Shown one piece after another: positions 31,201-37,456 of a stretch of 37,456 nucleotides of DNA (position 1 is the stretch's first letter; each line of letters begins with the position of its first letter). Made by a program: the position numbers and the translations under genes. Source of the stretch: an uncultured Lactobacillus sp. Its GTDB lineage: Bacteria > Bacillota > Bacilli > Lactobacillales > Lactobacillaceae. Under the pieces are notes generated by a model. That model was not told the origin of the DNA, searched no databases, and saw only the letters and a program-made list of their open reading frames with translations. The DNA lies in assembly GCF_947367125.1 (NCBI RefSeq), contig NZ_CANBCQ010000028.1:1-37456 (forward strand), given 5' to 3'.

Positions 31201-32050
31201 TATGGCAGCAGCATTTAAATTAGGCGGTTCAGTTGGAGCAAGAGCTAAAGCACTTGCAAAAGCAATTAAACAAGCCGTTCCAGGTGCTACTCGTAATGGA
31301 CTTGCTGGGATTATCGGCTCATGGGAATTTGAATCTGGCGGTTTAAATCCAGCCGCAGTGAATCCTAATGGTGGAGCTAGTGGGCTAGGGCAGTGGTTAG
31401 GCTCACGTTTAACTAATCTAAAGGCTTACGCTAGACGACACCATAAATCATGGACCGATCCAGCTACGCAAATTAATTTTGCAGTTAACGGTGATGGCTC
31501 AGACAGTGCAACTTTTAAGAGAATTGCTAGAGGCCATGGTTCACCAGGCGAATTAGCCAACGAATTTTCACAAGAATGGGAACGTGGTGGCTATGATGCT
31601 CAACACGTAGCCGCAGCTAAGCAAATCGTCGGCTGGTTAAAAGGCTATGCACGTGGTGGAATTGTATCTAAGCCTGAACTTGCTATGGTAGGTGAAGGTA
31701 ATGGACCAGAATCGATCATTCCATGGGATCCAGCACAAAGAAGCCGCGCTTTGGCTCTGATGCAGACAACTCTTGATAATTTCAAAGCTCAGGATGGCAA
31801 TGCGCAGAAATATCAAAATCAAGCTCAACAGGTTGTTGACTTAACCAAAACAAACGCTGAAATTCAAGCCATTAACGACAAGTTTGATGAAGCACTTGCG
31901 GCTTTAGGCATTCTTACGTCACAAGATGAAGTGATTCAAGTTAACAGCTATCTTGATAAGACTAAGATTACTGAGGCTATTTATCATGTCATGAAGCGGA
32001 TGAATATTAGATCTAATAGAAATTCGAGGTACAACATAAGTGGGCATTAA
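25298..32050 (+). CDS. Tape measure protein with NlpC/P60 and tail-lysozyme domains
   Basis: 2250 residues; sets tail length and helps penetrate the wall. Coiled-coil start, then the tape-measure domain (~140-400). A Gly-rich hydrophobic zone follows at ~675-711 (GAGIGGGIGLWFGG). Trp-rich repeats lie at ~860-1035, including a duplicated RY-AFKKGKFF block. Two copies of a ILNDG-DSP-T-N motif lie near ~1100 and ~1668, and a Ser/Arg/Tyr stretch at ~1341-1381. The NlpC/P60 peptidase (~1805-1930) has Cys in FDCSGLVEY (~1833) and His in GGEHVGIV (~1882). The lysozyme-like domain (~1985-2115) has GIIGSWEFESGGLNPAA and GLGQWLGSRL. C-terminal ARGGIVSKPELAMVGEGNGP is the usual tape-measure end. Strong AAAGGAGG site. 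Confidence 0.95.
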   Translation: MADGTIKIDIDIPVNKVKSDSHAVNEELERIGKNAGKDMDSSFKKNADSVKREAKSTGESIDKSIGREHKTKIKVDSSEAKTKINETKRDLDKIPKKHETKVDADASQFNRKVDEAKHKTNELPKKHNTDIDATDHTGGVFTRIKSHFDGINERGEKTHSLFKTIFSANVISNAATSAFGDVKGALGGMYQEAKQYALEQQTMNATWLTLTNSASKGQAMVKQINNMAVAAQNSTEMVDQLSQKFYAINNNAKQTGELTKSILTLQDAFGQTDAAVENFGTQFSQMMANGKVSAQDMMSIVNTFPKLRPMLLDYERRIHHSSHMTMQEMNKMMSDGKIKSQDMINVVLEAGKKFNKATGNFTKTIPGMTRVVKSQMPVLLGAFTKPLAKMESPVYAAVANWVSSKKTNKEFQALGKTVSTGMNNVMKAFSGGKTVNVTKALDSAINGINRGLKGVFGWISGHAKDLKTIASSVASIGGQLAKAVWKDFASIITTIGNMFGITAKNGKASGGAIHVLAEALNWLAKQKWAIKTIAASLVTIATIKRLDHVAGGLFKICEKGYKAYRNIKALRAGLKGVQDVKDFSKTEQGFVRIGSAARSAAKWVRGLFSASKGGAGKLTGLLQSAHSAGGFKNLTTAGKIGTGLAGAGVALDAGSQFLSAFKDRHNADKRSQDIGKGIGAGIGGGIGLWFGGPAGAAIGAQIGKVVGAWGGKAVNSFTKGWQRKKPPKKFWSLENLGWSTHDMFSKIGKWGSDVGKNLGKGISKSKSFIKKNGKELALTFVNPWAGVPALIAKNNPKARQAVNKFAKNMQNGFKSFGKWMHNLPGNMHKGWKQGIEKSHKVMSKFWKDTGKGWNNFWKGVNSSRYVKAFKKGKFFQTAIKDMKSRWKSFSKDFSKKWNSTWRSAQKQGTNFKKKFGKTWNSTWKSARSKWNSFKKLFSKAWSNNWKAINSNRYVRAFKKGKFFSTALKDMRSRWNSFKGWLGKNWNNFWKSTNKWAKSSWNGTVKNWNSMWNSINKGWNSFKGTMNSAWKNFWGGLASIVKGWGKTIKDDFTGTINNVIGGVNDVIHALGGGKKTIDFLHFASGTDWKHKYPIPAILNDGTDSPQTHNRESIIHANGWWELLPDRANLKRFLLPGDEVVNASDTAKLFGKAVHFASGSLPYGISLPSVNYSQVEEKALKRLQHINEEHLQLAKKEARRKQARDHKKDSESKKSTKKRPKHKSFTADVKKRRGTILVDTGLLYDSKKDTGKGTYINEKLFKRFMSYTKAKPIKVSKNSRIRYHDLPTKRQGKYYLVDSKWLTGAKNNTGKLEKLNRESYLKLLQFTKAERKYKLPKKKRKASSSRRRTTTRRRQSSGYSSRSYSTRRYSTRSYSSGGYSRSGASVAASVSGLKSIQALSKALKGLKGTHKVKVKASASGSKSITKLAKSIKKVAGKHKVKLQLTGTKTVSKLSKNLKTLTSRVKSSRSALSKIRTSAKHASSGLKSLGSRSSSTAKRIKALYQTTKKSKFGSAIAKQAEKAVKSLEGKGNFAKAFKKLANETKKTLSKMKSETEKTFKTMWNTLKKDSSNSEGKIDSDLGKFGNRFKHQWTSIQSGVKSAFSRFWSSMKRTARDGLNDVLGVLNQAIGKIDTVVSQFGGSKNTVHKVARLATGTGALGGIRRPITAPTLAILNDGNDSPETGNKEAIWDRNTGDVEVVPGRFTPRILKPGQEVFNATETALLGYTQPQHFATGTGALKELYHIAKNNWEHPQKTGQALFSSINGLTGAINQLAQGAKKKGENQGVKWWSQLWKMVDDKVNDGAGDVSGLLKEAIKVSKGKPYVWGAKGPDAFDCSGLVEYTARKLGINLSAPSGTEYSQVEHIPRSEARMNDLVFYGSGGGEHVGIVRDKNTYWSAHSPTSHPNIGYDSIDAAPAHPILFGRIRGYHSKNDKSGDVKANTKLQKQIKDQVGSGFWKTIQKIADKYGDNGMAAAFKLGGSVGARAKALAKAIKQAVPGATRNGLAGIIGSWEFESGGLNPAAVNPNGGASGLGQWLGSRLTNLKAYARRHHKSWTDPATQINFAVNGDGSDSATFKRIARGHGSPGELANEFSQEWERGGYDAQHVAAAKQIVGWLKGYARGGIVSKPELAMVGEGNGPESIIPWDPAQRSRALALMQTTLDNFKAQDGNAQKYQNQAQQVVDLTKTNAEIQAINDKFDEALAALGILTSQDEVIQVNSYLDKTKITEAIYHVMKRMNIRSNRNSRYNISGH
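27886..28223 (+). repeat. Internal duplication in the tape measure Trp-rich zone
   Basis: Encoded segments SSRYVKAFKKGKFFQTAIKD (27886 onward) and NSNRYVRAFKKGKFFSTALKD (28146 onward), each followed by M-SRW-SF, are about 260 bp apart. Between and after them run WNSTW/WKSA/WNSFK repeats. Length changes here would alter tail length. Confidence 0.7.
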
Positions 32051-32822
32051 TGATAATAGTGAGATTATTTTTCACAACCGAAGCTCAACTGACTTCGGTA
32101 TTAAAGTTTTATTTCCTTTCAATCCATTGGCACCAGCGCCTAAAAAGCAAATGATGTCAATTCCAGGGCGTTCAGGTGACTGGGCTACTAACGACAGTAC
32201 TTATAATTCGTCAGAAACGCCCGTAAATGTGGTCATTCATTTACCTAGAAGATACGAGGACTGGGAGCAACTGAAAAATGACATCGAAAATTGGCTATAT
32301 GGTGATGAAGACTGGCTGAGATTTAGCAGAAATTCTGATTACTTATATAGAGCTCAGATAGTTACTGCACCAACGTTTACGCCAGTGAATTTTGAAAGAA
32401 CAAATGCAACGTTTACCTTTCATTTTCAACCATATAAATATGACGTTGATTCCATTCATTGGCAGGATTTTCCCAGAAACGGTACTGTATACAATCGTGA
32501 GAATATTGACGTAAAGCCTGACTGGCATATCAATGGCAAGGGCAATTTTATGCTCAAGGTTAACGATGTACCGTATGAGTTTAATAACATTGATGGTGAC
32601 ATTTATTTAAAAGGCGACGAGGGAAATGCATATACCAACGATCCCACCGCCGCTTATTTGATCGATGGATTATTAAACGATCACATTCGATTAGCTAATA
32701 ATACTGCTCCTGTTTTGTATGCAGATGGTGATGGTAGCAATTCAATTTCAATTGAACCTATGGATGCTAATTCGACTTTGAACAAAGCTGAATTTATTCC
32801 TAGATGGAGGCGATTAATTTAA
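32040..32822 (+). CDS. Distal tail protein (Dit)
   Basis: 260 residues from GTG (GAGGT 9 nt upstream); a nearby ATG is out of frame. Pattern of the siphophage tail family: SSTDFGIKVLFPFNP, PGRSGDWATNDSTYNSSETP, LYRAQIVTAPTFTPVNFERT and TFTFHFQPYKY. Forms the hexameric hub at the tail tip that links tube, Tal and baseplate. Its stop overlaps the Tal start. Confidence 0.85.
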   Translation: MGINDNSEIIFHNRSSTDFGIKVLFPFNPLAPAPKKQMMSIPGRSGDWATNDSTYNSSETPVNVVIHLPRRYEDWEQLKNDIENWLYGDEDWLRFSRNSDYLYRAQIVTAPTFTPVNFERTNATFTFHFQPYKYDVDSIHWQDFPRNGTVYNRENIDVKPDWHINGKGNFMLKVNDVPYEFNNIDGDIYLKGDEGNAYTNDPTAAYLIDGLLNDHIRLANNTAPVLYADGDGSNSISIEPMDANSTLNKAEFIPRWRRLI

Positions 32823-35800
32823 TGGCTGATACGGCAACAACCGAAGACACTGGTTATGCTATTGGATTAGATGCTGAACAATCGCCTTATCAAGATGTCA
32901 TGCAATGTCCGATACTGATGGCTAACGCTGTAGATGATGCTAGTACACAAGGCGAGGCAGCACTATTTGATTATAGTGAGTGCAAAACTACTTGGAATGC
33001 TAATCAAATTCCTACATTACAGTTAACGTATCCAGAAGATGGTAAATTCATTAAGTTAATTCAGGTTGAAAAGGTTATAGTTGGTGATATTAACAGAATT
33101 TTGACTCACCAAAAATTTAGAATCAATGAAGTGCTTAGAAGCGATCAAAATATCGTAGTGAATGCTACGCATATTGTTGGTGAGTATTTGGTTAATAATC
33201 CTATTAAGGGATCAGAGCCAATTACAGGGGCTAATGTGACTGCTTCATGGTGCATTGGTGAAATACTAGGGCACCTAGCTAAACCAGTTCCAGAACTTAA
33301 CTATGACAGTAATGTAACTAAGGTAGCAAATGCTAACATCGATATTTCTAGTACAAATGCTTTAAACGCATTACTTGACGCTGATCAAATGGGTGATAAG
33401 CCAGGTAATTCAGTCCTCGCACAATATGGCGGGGACTTTTATTTTGACAATACCACCATCTATCATCGTGAAAATGCAGGCAAAGATAGGAATATTACCG
33501 TTAGATACGGTGAGAATATTCAGACATATTCTCAAGAAAAGACCATCAACGATATGTATGTTGGTATCTATGCTTTTGCTACATATAATCCAGGTCCTGC
33601 TCTTGCAACACTGAACAATGTTGATTGGAACGGTGTAGCTGACCTAACTGACTGGAATAGTGTTGCTACGGTTACTTATAACGCTAGAGGTGCTGTAGAC
33701 ATTTACAATGCACCTGTTAAAGGTGCTCAAGTGATTGGACAGCTAACAACTGGTACGCAGATTCAGCTTGGTAAACCTATTAATGATGGTCAAACCGTTT
33801 CTAGTTCGATTAAGGCTGGTGTTCAGCTTCAAGTTAATACTATGAATGGCGATCAATGGTATCCTTTAGCTTCTGGTGGTTGGATTGATGGTAGTTTTGT
33901 TAATTTTGATAAGACTGGTGACTATGTTGTTAATAATGTAGTTGGTCATATTCATACTGCAATTGATTCAGCAGGAAATCTGGTTAGATACCCTGTTAAT
34001 GGAACTGGTACGGTTTCATATACTGAGGGATATAAGAATATTCATGTTTATTACTCGCCTGATCAAGGCTCACAGCACTTCAGAGTTAAAGACAAGCACG
34101 GTAATGAAATTAAGATTCACAATGGCACCAAGCTTAAGTATGACTATGTAACAACTGATGAAAATGGTAAGACCTGGTATAGAATCGGACCTCACCAATG
34201 GGTTTATGGCGATCACCTGTCTACAAATAAAAACGGTGATGTTCAAGCCTACTCTTCACGGGGCTATGGTTTGGTTAAGAGTGGTGCAAAGAAATACGCT
34301 CTTAACAAGAAAACGGGCACGATGGAGGTGCAATATCATCACTTAAGCCTTACTGCTGCTAGAAAACAGCATAAGAAGAAATACATTTACAAGGGTAAGG
34401 GCAAAAAGAAACGTCCTGTCCGTAATCCAAATTATCAACGAGGTAAGGCAATTACCCAAAAGCACAAGTACTATAACCTTAATTATGGTCAGGTACGTGT
34501 TGGCGGCGTTCTTTATTACAAATTAAGTAATGGATCTTATGTAAAAGCTTCAGATATTGACAAGAAAGCAAGCAAAACTACTGTTCCTGAATCGCCTAGC
34601 AAAATTATCAGCAATATTAGCAAAAACCGCGGAAAGATCGAAATGTATTCAACCCCTTCAAAGGGTAGTGCGGCTAACTGGTCAATTCCTGCTAATATTG
34701 AGTTTGACATTTCTAAGAGTGCGCAGGGTGCAGACGGTAAAACATGGTATCAAGTTACCTATAAGGGTGTTACCGGTTGGATTCCAGCTGAGTACTGTAG
34801 TTCAAGCGGTAATAATGATTTAGAGCCACAAGTTCCAGATTCGAGTGCTAACTCGTACGATGAAAGCTCTGATGAAACTATAGCATCGCCTCAAGATCAA
34901 ACGGTACGTGTTGAATTAACCGATGATTTAGATAACGTGGTTAATGGTGTAATTTATCCAACAGGATTTAATAATTCACCTGAAAACGCACATATTATGA
35001 AGCTTGATCTATCTAACTGTATTAAACATGATGACCAAGACTTATCTGGGTTGCAAGACGATGGCACTTATAGAGCCACTGCTACTGATATTCAGCAATT
35101 GTATCAAGCGGCCGTTGGCTCACTAAAAGAATATCAAATTGGCGTTATTCCTATTAGTATGACTGTCAGCTATGCTGATTTAGATGGTAACAAAGCCGAC
35201 TTACTAGCTCTTAATATGTACGATACGGTAAATGTTGATTTTGCCCGTTTTGACAAGATTGAAAAAGGCAAGGTCAGTGGTACCGTTTGGCAGATGAAAG
35301 GGCAGGATTCATGTTATGAGTCAGTTACAATTGGTGATCCGCCTAAGTCTTATGAACACTTATTGCTTGAACAAGCCGATAAAAATGCGGCTAGTCAGGT
35401 AGCAAGTGCTACTGGTCATACACAAGGATTGCTAAGCAGGTATAAGAATATGCTTGCTCAAGAAGGCTCCAATCGTATGGCGGCTGAGCGCAAACTTATG
35501 GATGATCTAGGGCTGGTGCAGCATCAGGTTGATCAAAATGGACGAGACATAAAGACCAACCTGGTAAGCATAAAGACTTTTGAAAATCAGATGAATGAGA
35601 TTCAAAACTTTGCGGATGACATTACCAATTGGGTAAAAAATCCAGGCTCTGGAGTTATTCAAGCTAACCCAAATTGGCAAGAACCTGTTTCTTTATCTGC
35701 AAGAACTGGCAGTGGCGGACATATGTGGTTTTCTGGCAATGGCCTTATTTTTACTGATCCTGATGGTACAACCTTACGAGGTGGCTTGGATTCAGAAGGG

Positions 35801-36673
35801 CGCATGTATGCTGATGCAATTAAAGCCGGAACTATTGAAGCCGTCAATATAAAATCTTGTCTAGTGGAAAGCGCTCTTCAAATTGGTACTGAAGGTGGCT
35901 CGATGAATATTTACATTGGCACTAGAAACCCACGCAGTATTCTAAATCCACTAAATGGCGGTAATGTTATCTGGGCTATGTCCGATAGTTACCAGTCTAT
36001 GATGTCATCAGGTCAAATTGCTTTAACCAATGGTAATCTTTACACGAGATTACACCCGTCCGAAATCACAGTTAGTGATGATAAAAACCAGGTCCTTACG
36101 CAAAGAAATTTTGCAGGACATGCCTACTATAGAATTAAGTCATGGGTTCGTGCTTGGATTGCGGATTGGATTACTATTAAAGGAACTAAGCACTGGATTT
36201 GGAAAGGCTCAGACAAGGGCGTAAATAGAGGTAAATTGCGTAATCTTGCAGGGCAAGGACAAACAGACTATTCGTATTCACCAGGCAATGATGATGACTA
36301 TGGTTCAGAAGAGGCTGGTTCTTTAGATGGCGTTGATTTGGGTAGTTTAACGTTTGAGTCAGATCTTCAGGAAATGAATCAACAGTGGCAGAACACCTTT
36401 AACAACTTCCAAAATAGTTATCAAATTACTGTACCAACACCAAGCATTGATCTTGGTGGAGGAGTAACTATTAATCCAAGTGATTTGGACAGGACTAGTT
36501 CGACAGAAGGCATGCTCAATTATCATCAAGCTGTAAGAGTTGGACTAAGCAATGATGTGCATGGAAATTATCACGAAGCCCTCGGAACCATGATGGGCGG
36601 TAATGATGGTCATATGTATGTTATGAAAATTTACACAAAAACTGGCAAAAAGCACTGGTATAGAGCTGATTAA
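32822..36673 (+). CDS. Tail-associated protein (Tal, gp27/gp44-like) with inserted wall-binding modules
   Basis: 1283 residues from ATG 32822; ATG 32804 lies inside the end of dit and lacks a ribosome site. The N-terminal hub half (~1-270) and its C-terminal continuation (~685-845: NVVNGVIYPTGFNN, SMTVSYADLDGNKADLL) are split by about 400 residues of inserted modules. These are an SH3b-like repeat (~285-362), an SLAP/SH3-like block (~404-467: GKTWYRIGPHQWVYGDHLS), a very basic SLAP-like block (~510-582: KKKRPVRNPNYQ, YYKLSNGSYVKASDI) and another SH3b (~600-660: GKTWYQVTYKGVTGWIPAEY). A helical stretch and a beta/glycine-rich C-terminus follow. Expected at the tail tip, contacting the cell wall or S-layer. 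Confidence 0.85.
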   Translation: MADTATTEDTGYAIGLDAEQSPYQDVMQCPILMANAVDDASTQGEAALFDYSECKTTWNANQIPTLQLTYPEDGKFIKLIQVEKVIVGDINRILTHQKFRINEVLRSDQNIVVNATHIVGEYLVNNPIKGSEPITGANVTASWCIGEILGHLAKPVPELNYDSNVTKVANANIDISSTNALNALLDADQMGDKPGNSVLAQYGGDFYFDNTTIYHRENAGKDRNITVRYGENIQTYSQEKTINDMYVGIYAFATYNPGPALATLNNVDWNGVADLTDWNSVATVTYNARGAVDIYNAPVKGAQVIGQLTTGTQIQLGKPINDGQTVSSSIKAGVQLQVNTMNGDQWYPLASGGWIDGSFVNFDKTGDYVVNNVVGHIHTAIDSAGNLVRYPVNGTGTVSYTEGYKNIHVYYSPDQGSQHFRVKDKHGNEIKIHNGTKLKYDYVTTDENGKTWYRIGPHQWVYGDHLSTNKNGDVQAYSSRGYGLVKSGAKKYALNKKTGTMEVQYHHLSLTAARKQHKKKYIYKGKGKKKRPVRNPNYQRGKAITQKHKYYNLNYGQVRVGGVLYYKLSNGSYVKASDIDKKASKTTVPESPSKIISNISKNRGKIEMYSTPSKGSAANWSIPANIEFDISKSAQGADGKTWYQVTYKGVTGWIPAEYCSSSGNNDLEPQVPDSSANSYDESSDETIASPQDQTVRVELTDDLDNVVNGVIYPTGFNNSPENAHIMKLDLSNCIKHDDQDLSGLQDDGTYRATATDIQQLYQAAVGSLKEYQIGVIPISMTVSYADLDGNKADLLALNMYDTVNVDFARFDKIEKGKVSGTVWQMKGQDSCYESVTIGDPPKSYEHLLLEQADKNAASQVASATGHTQGLLSRYKNMLAQEGSNRMAAERKLMDDLGLVQHQVDQNGRDIKTNLVSIKTFENQMNEIQNFADDITNWVKNPGSGVIQANPNWQEPVSLSARTGSGGHMWFSGNGLIFTDPDGTTLRGGLDSEGRMYADAIKAGTIEAVNIKSCLVESALQIGTEGGSMNIYIGTRNPRSILNPLNGGNVIWAMSDSYQSMMSSGQIALTNGNLYTRLHPSEITVSDDKNQVLTQRNFAGHAYYRIKSWVRAWIADWITIKGTKHWIWKGSDKGVNRGKLRNLAGQGQTDYSYSPGNDDDYGSEEAGSLDGVDLGSLTFESDLQEMNQQWQNTFNNFQNSYQITVPTPSIDLGGGVTINPSDLDRTSSTEGMLNYHQAVRVGLSNDVHGNYHEALGTMMGGNDGHMYVMKIYTKTGKKHWYRAD

Positions 36674-36683
36674 GGAGGACTAT

Positions 36684-36914
36684 ATGAATCAAGATAAAGA
36701 TTTTGAATATACTCTTGCTGGCAATTTAGGCAATATGATTGGTCAGCAAGCTTTACAAATTGCACATTTGCAGATTGCGTTAAAGCGAAAAGATGAAGAA
36801 CTAGCACAAAAAGATAACCTGATTGCTGAATTAAAGCATCAAGTTGAATCATTGCAAAAGAGAGGTGGTGTAAATGGCGAACGACAAGCTGGTACTAAAC
36901 ATCAGCAAAATTAA
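36684..36914 (+). CDS. Small coiled-coil tail protein
   Basis: 76 residues. Heptad-like helix IAHLQIALKRKDEELAQKDN then IAELKHQVESLQK. AAGGAGG site. Similar short proteins precede BppU-type genes in related phages. Its last 41 bases overlap the next gene start in another frame. Confidence 0.65.
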   Translation: MNQDKDFEYTLAGNLGNMIGQQALQIAHLQIALKRKDEELAQKDNLIAELKHQVESLQKRGGVNGERQAGTKHQQN

Positions 36915-37456
36915 TATTTCACCCGATTCAACCAGGCTTAAGTATAGTCAGGATGAACGAGGAAAACAGGTTGATATAACTGTAATTGATAACGATGGTG
37001 TTACCGCTTATAACTTGACTGGTAAAAAAATCGTTTTTTCAGAAATTAAAGATGGTGGGAAAATTATCATTGATGATGAATCAACCCATTTCATTAGATC
37101 AGCTGACAACGATAAGATTGGAAAATTCACTTATATTTTCCCTGATCAAACTTATCAGCAATCAGGTGGAGCACGATTTGAATTTACAACCGATATAGAG
37201 CATGTTGATACAACAATTAACTTTGATATTTCGATTGTAAATTCTGCTCAACTTAAGCCTGACAATACTTCGTATGTAAGCTCTTTGATTGCATTAGAAG
37301 CCCACTATAGGGCAACCATTGCCAATACTGAAACTCAAACGCAAAACCTAATTAATAGCCTGACTGACAAGATCAATCAGGCTATTTCTAATGGACAAAA
37401 CGATATTGCAAATGAGTTAAGTGATGCAAGAACTAAGCTTCAAGCTATCCAAGACC
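36874..37456 (+). CDS. BppU-type baseplate upper protein, N-terminal part (runs off window)
   Basis: ATG 36874 with AGAGGTGG upstream; open to the window end, 194 residues visible. The N-terminal domain has the BppU pattern: QVDITVIDNDGVTAYNLTGK, IVFSEIKDGGKIIIDDES, GKFTYIFPDQTYQQSGGARF, EFTTDIEHVDTTINFDISIV. A helical segment follows (TETQTQNLINSLTDKINQAI). It anchors receptor-binding proteins to the baseplate. Confidence 0.85.
   Translation, partial: MANDKLVLNISKINISPDSTRLKYSQDERGKQVDITVIDNDGVTAYNLTGKKIVFSEIKDGGKIIIDDESTHFIRSADNDKIGKFTYIFPDQTYQQSGGARFEFTTDIEHVDTTINFDISIVNSAQLKPDNTSYVSSLIALEAHYRATIANTETQTQNLINSLTDKINQAISNGQNDIANELSDARTKLQAIQD

Overview
The window is the left-hand two thirds of a temperate siphophage genome integrated in a Lactobacillus-type chromosome. 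It is AT-rich, with AAGGAGG-type ribosome sites. The proteins match families typical of Lactobacillus prophages: ArpU regulator, A118-type portal, Gp15 tail chaperone, a tape measure with an NlpC domain, and BppU. Wall-binding modules resembling SLAP/SH3 domains in the tail-tip protein point towards the L. acidophilus/crispatus/helveticus group; that species guess is inference. Two host tRNA genes (Ile-GAT and Ser-GCT) at the left edge mark the likely insertion locus. attR, the lysis genes and the rest of the baseplate lie beyond the right end.

Layout. 1-216: host tRNAs and a terminator. 262-3478 (minus strand): integrase, broken by one in-frame TGA, then a DUF4428/SHOCT-type protein, an ImmA/IrrE-type metallopeptidase and a CI-like repressor. 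3479-3649: the divergent switch, with operators and two promoters. 3650-5553: Cro-like regulator, BRO-N/KilAC antirepressor, an HTH protein and two small membrane proteins. 5647-10311: replication and recombination, with a Sak-type annealing protein, a replication initiator that carries a strong candidate origin inside its own gene, a DnaC-like helicase loader, and small unknown genes. 10328-10798: ArpU-type late regulator.

10799-11613 has no credible protein gene but is packed with inverted repeats. It is best read as one large structured RNA of about 660 nt, similar in size, prophage setting and tRNA-like arms to the giant GOLLD/ROOL RNA classes. Its predicted 5' end is complementary to the Shine-Dalgarno of the next gene, which encodes an ASCH-domain protein.

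12045-15176 is an accessory block between the RNA and the packaging genes. It holds a PP-loop (PAPS-reductase-like) protein, a ParB-like protein, two adjacent small genes sharing an N-terminal YVK-GHGKW signature, and four short proteins (three of them strongly basic) whose C-termini share an S-S/T-G tail. 15194-25298 is packaging, head, connector and tail-tube genes. 25298-37456 is the tail: a 2250-residue tape measure with two wall-hydrolase domains, Dit, a Tal protein with inserted wall-binding modules, a small coiled-coil protein and the start of a BppU-type baseplate protein that runs off the window.

Most promising for novelty: the large RNA with its RBS-masking ends, the family of four small proteins with a common tail next to PP-loop and ParB genes, the origin inside the initiator gene, and SSB-like C-terminal tips on replication proteins. 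No homology search or folding program was run; family names come from recognisable motifs.
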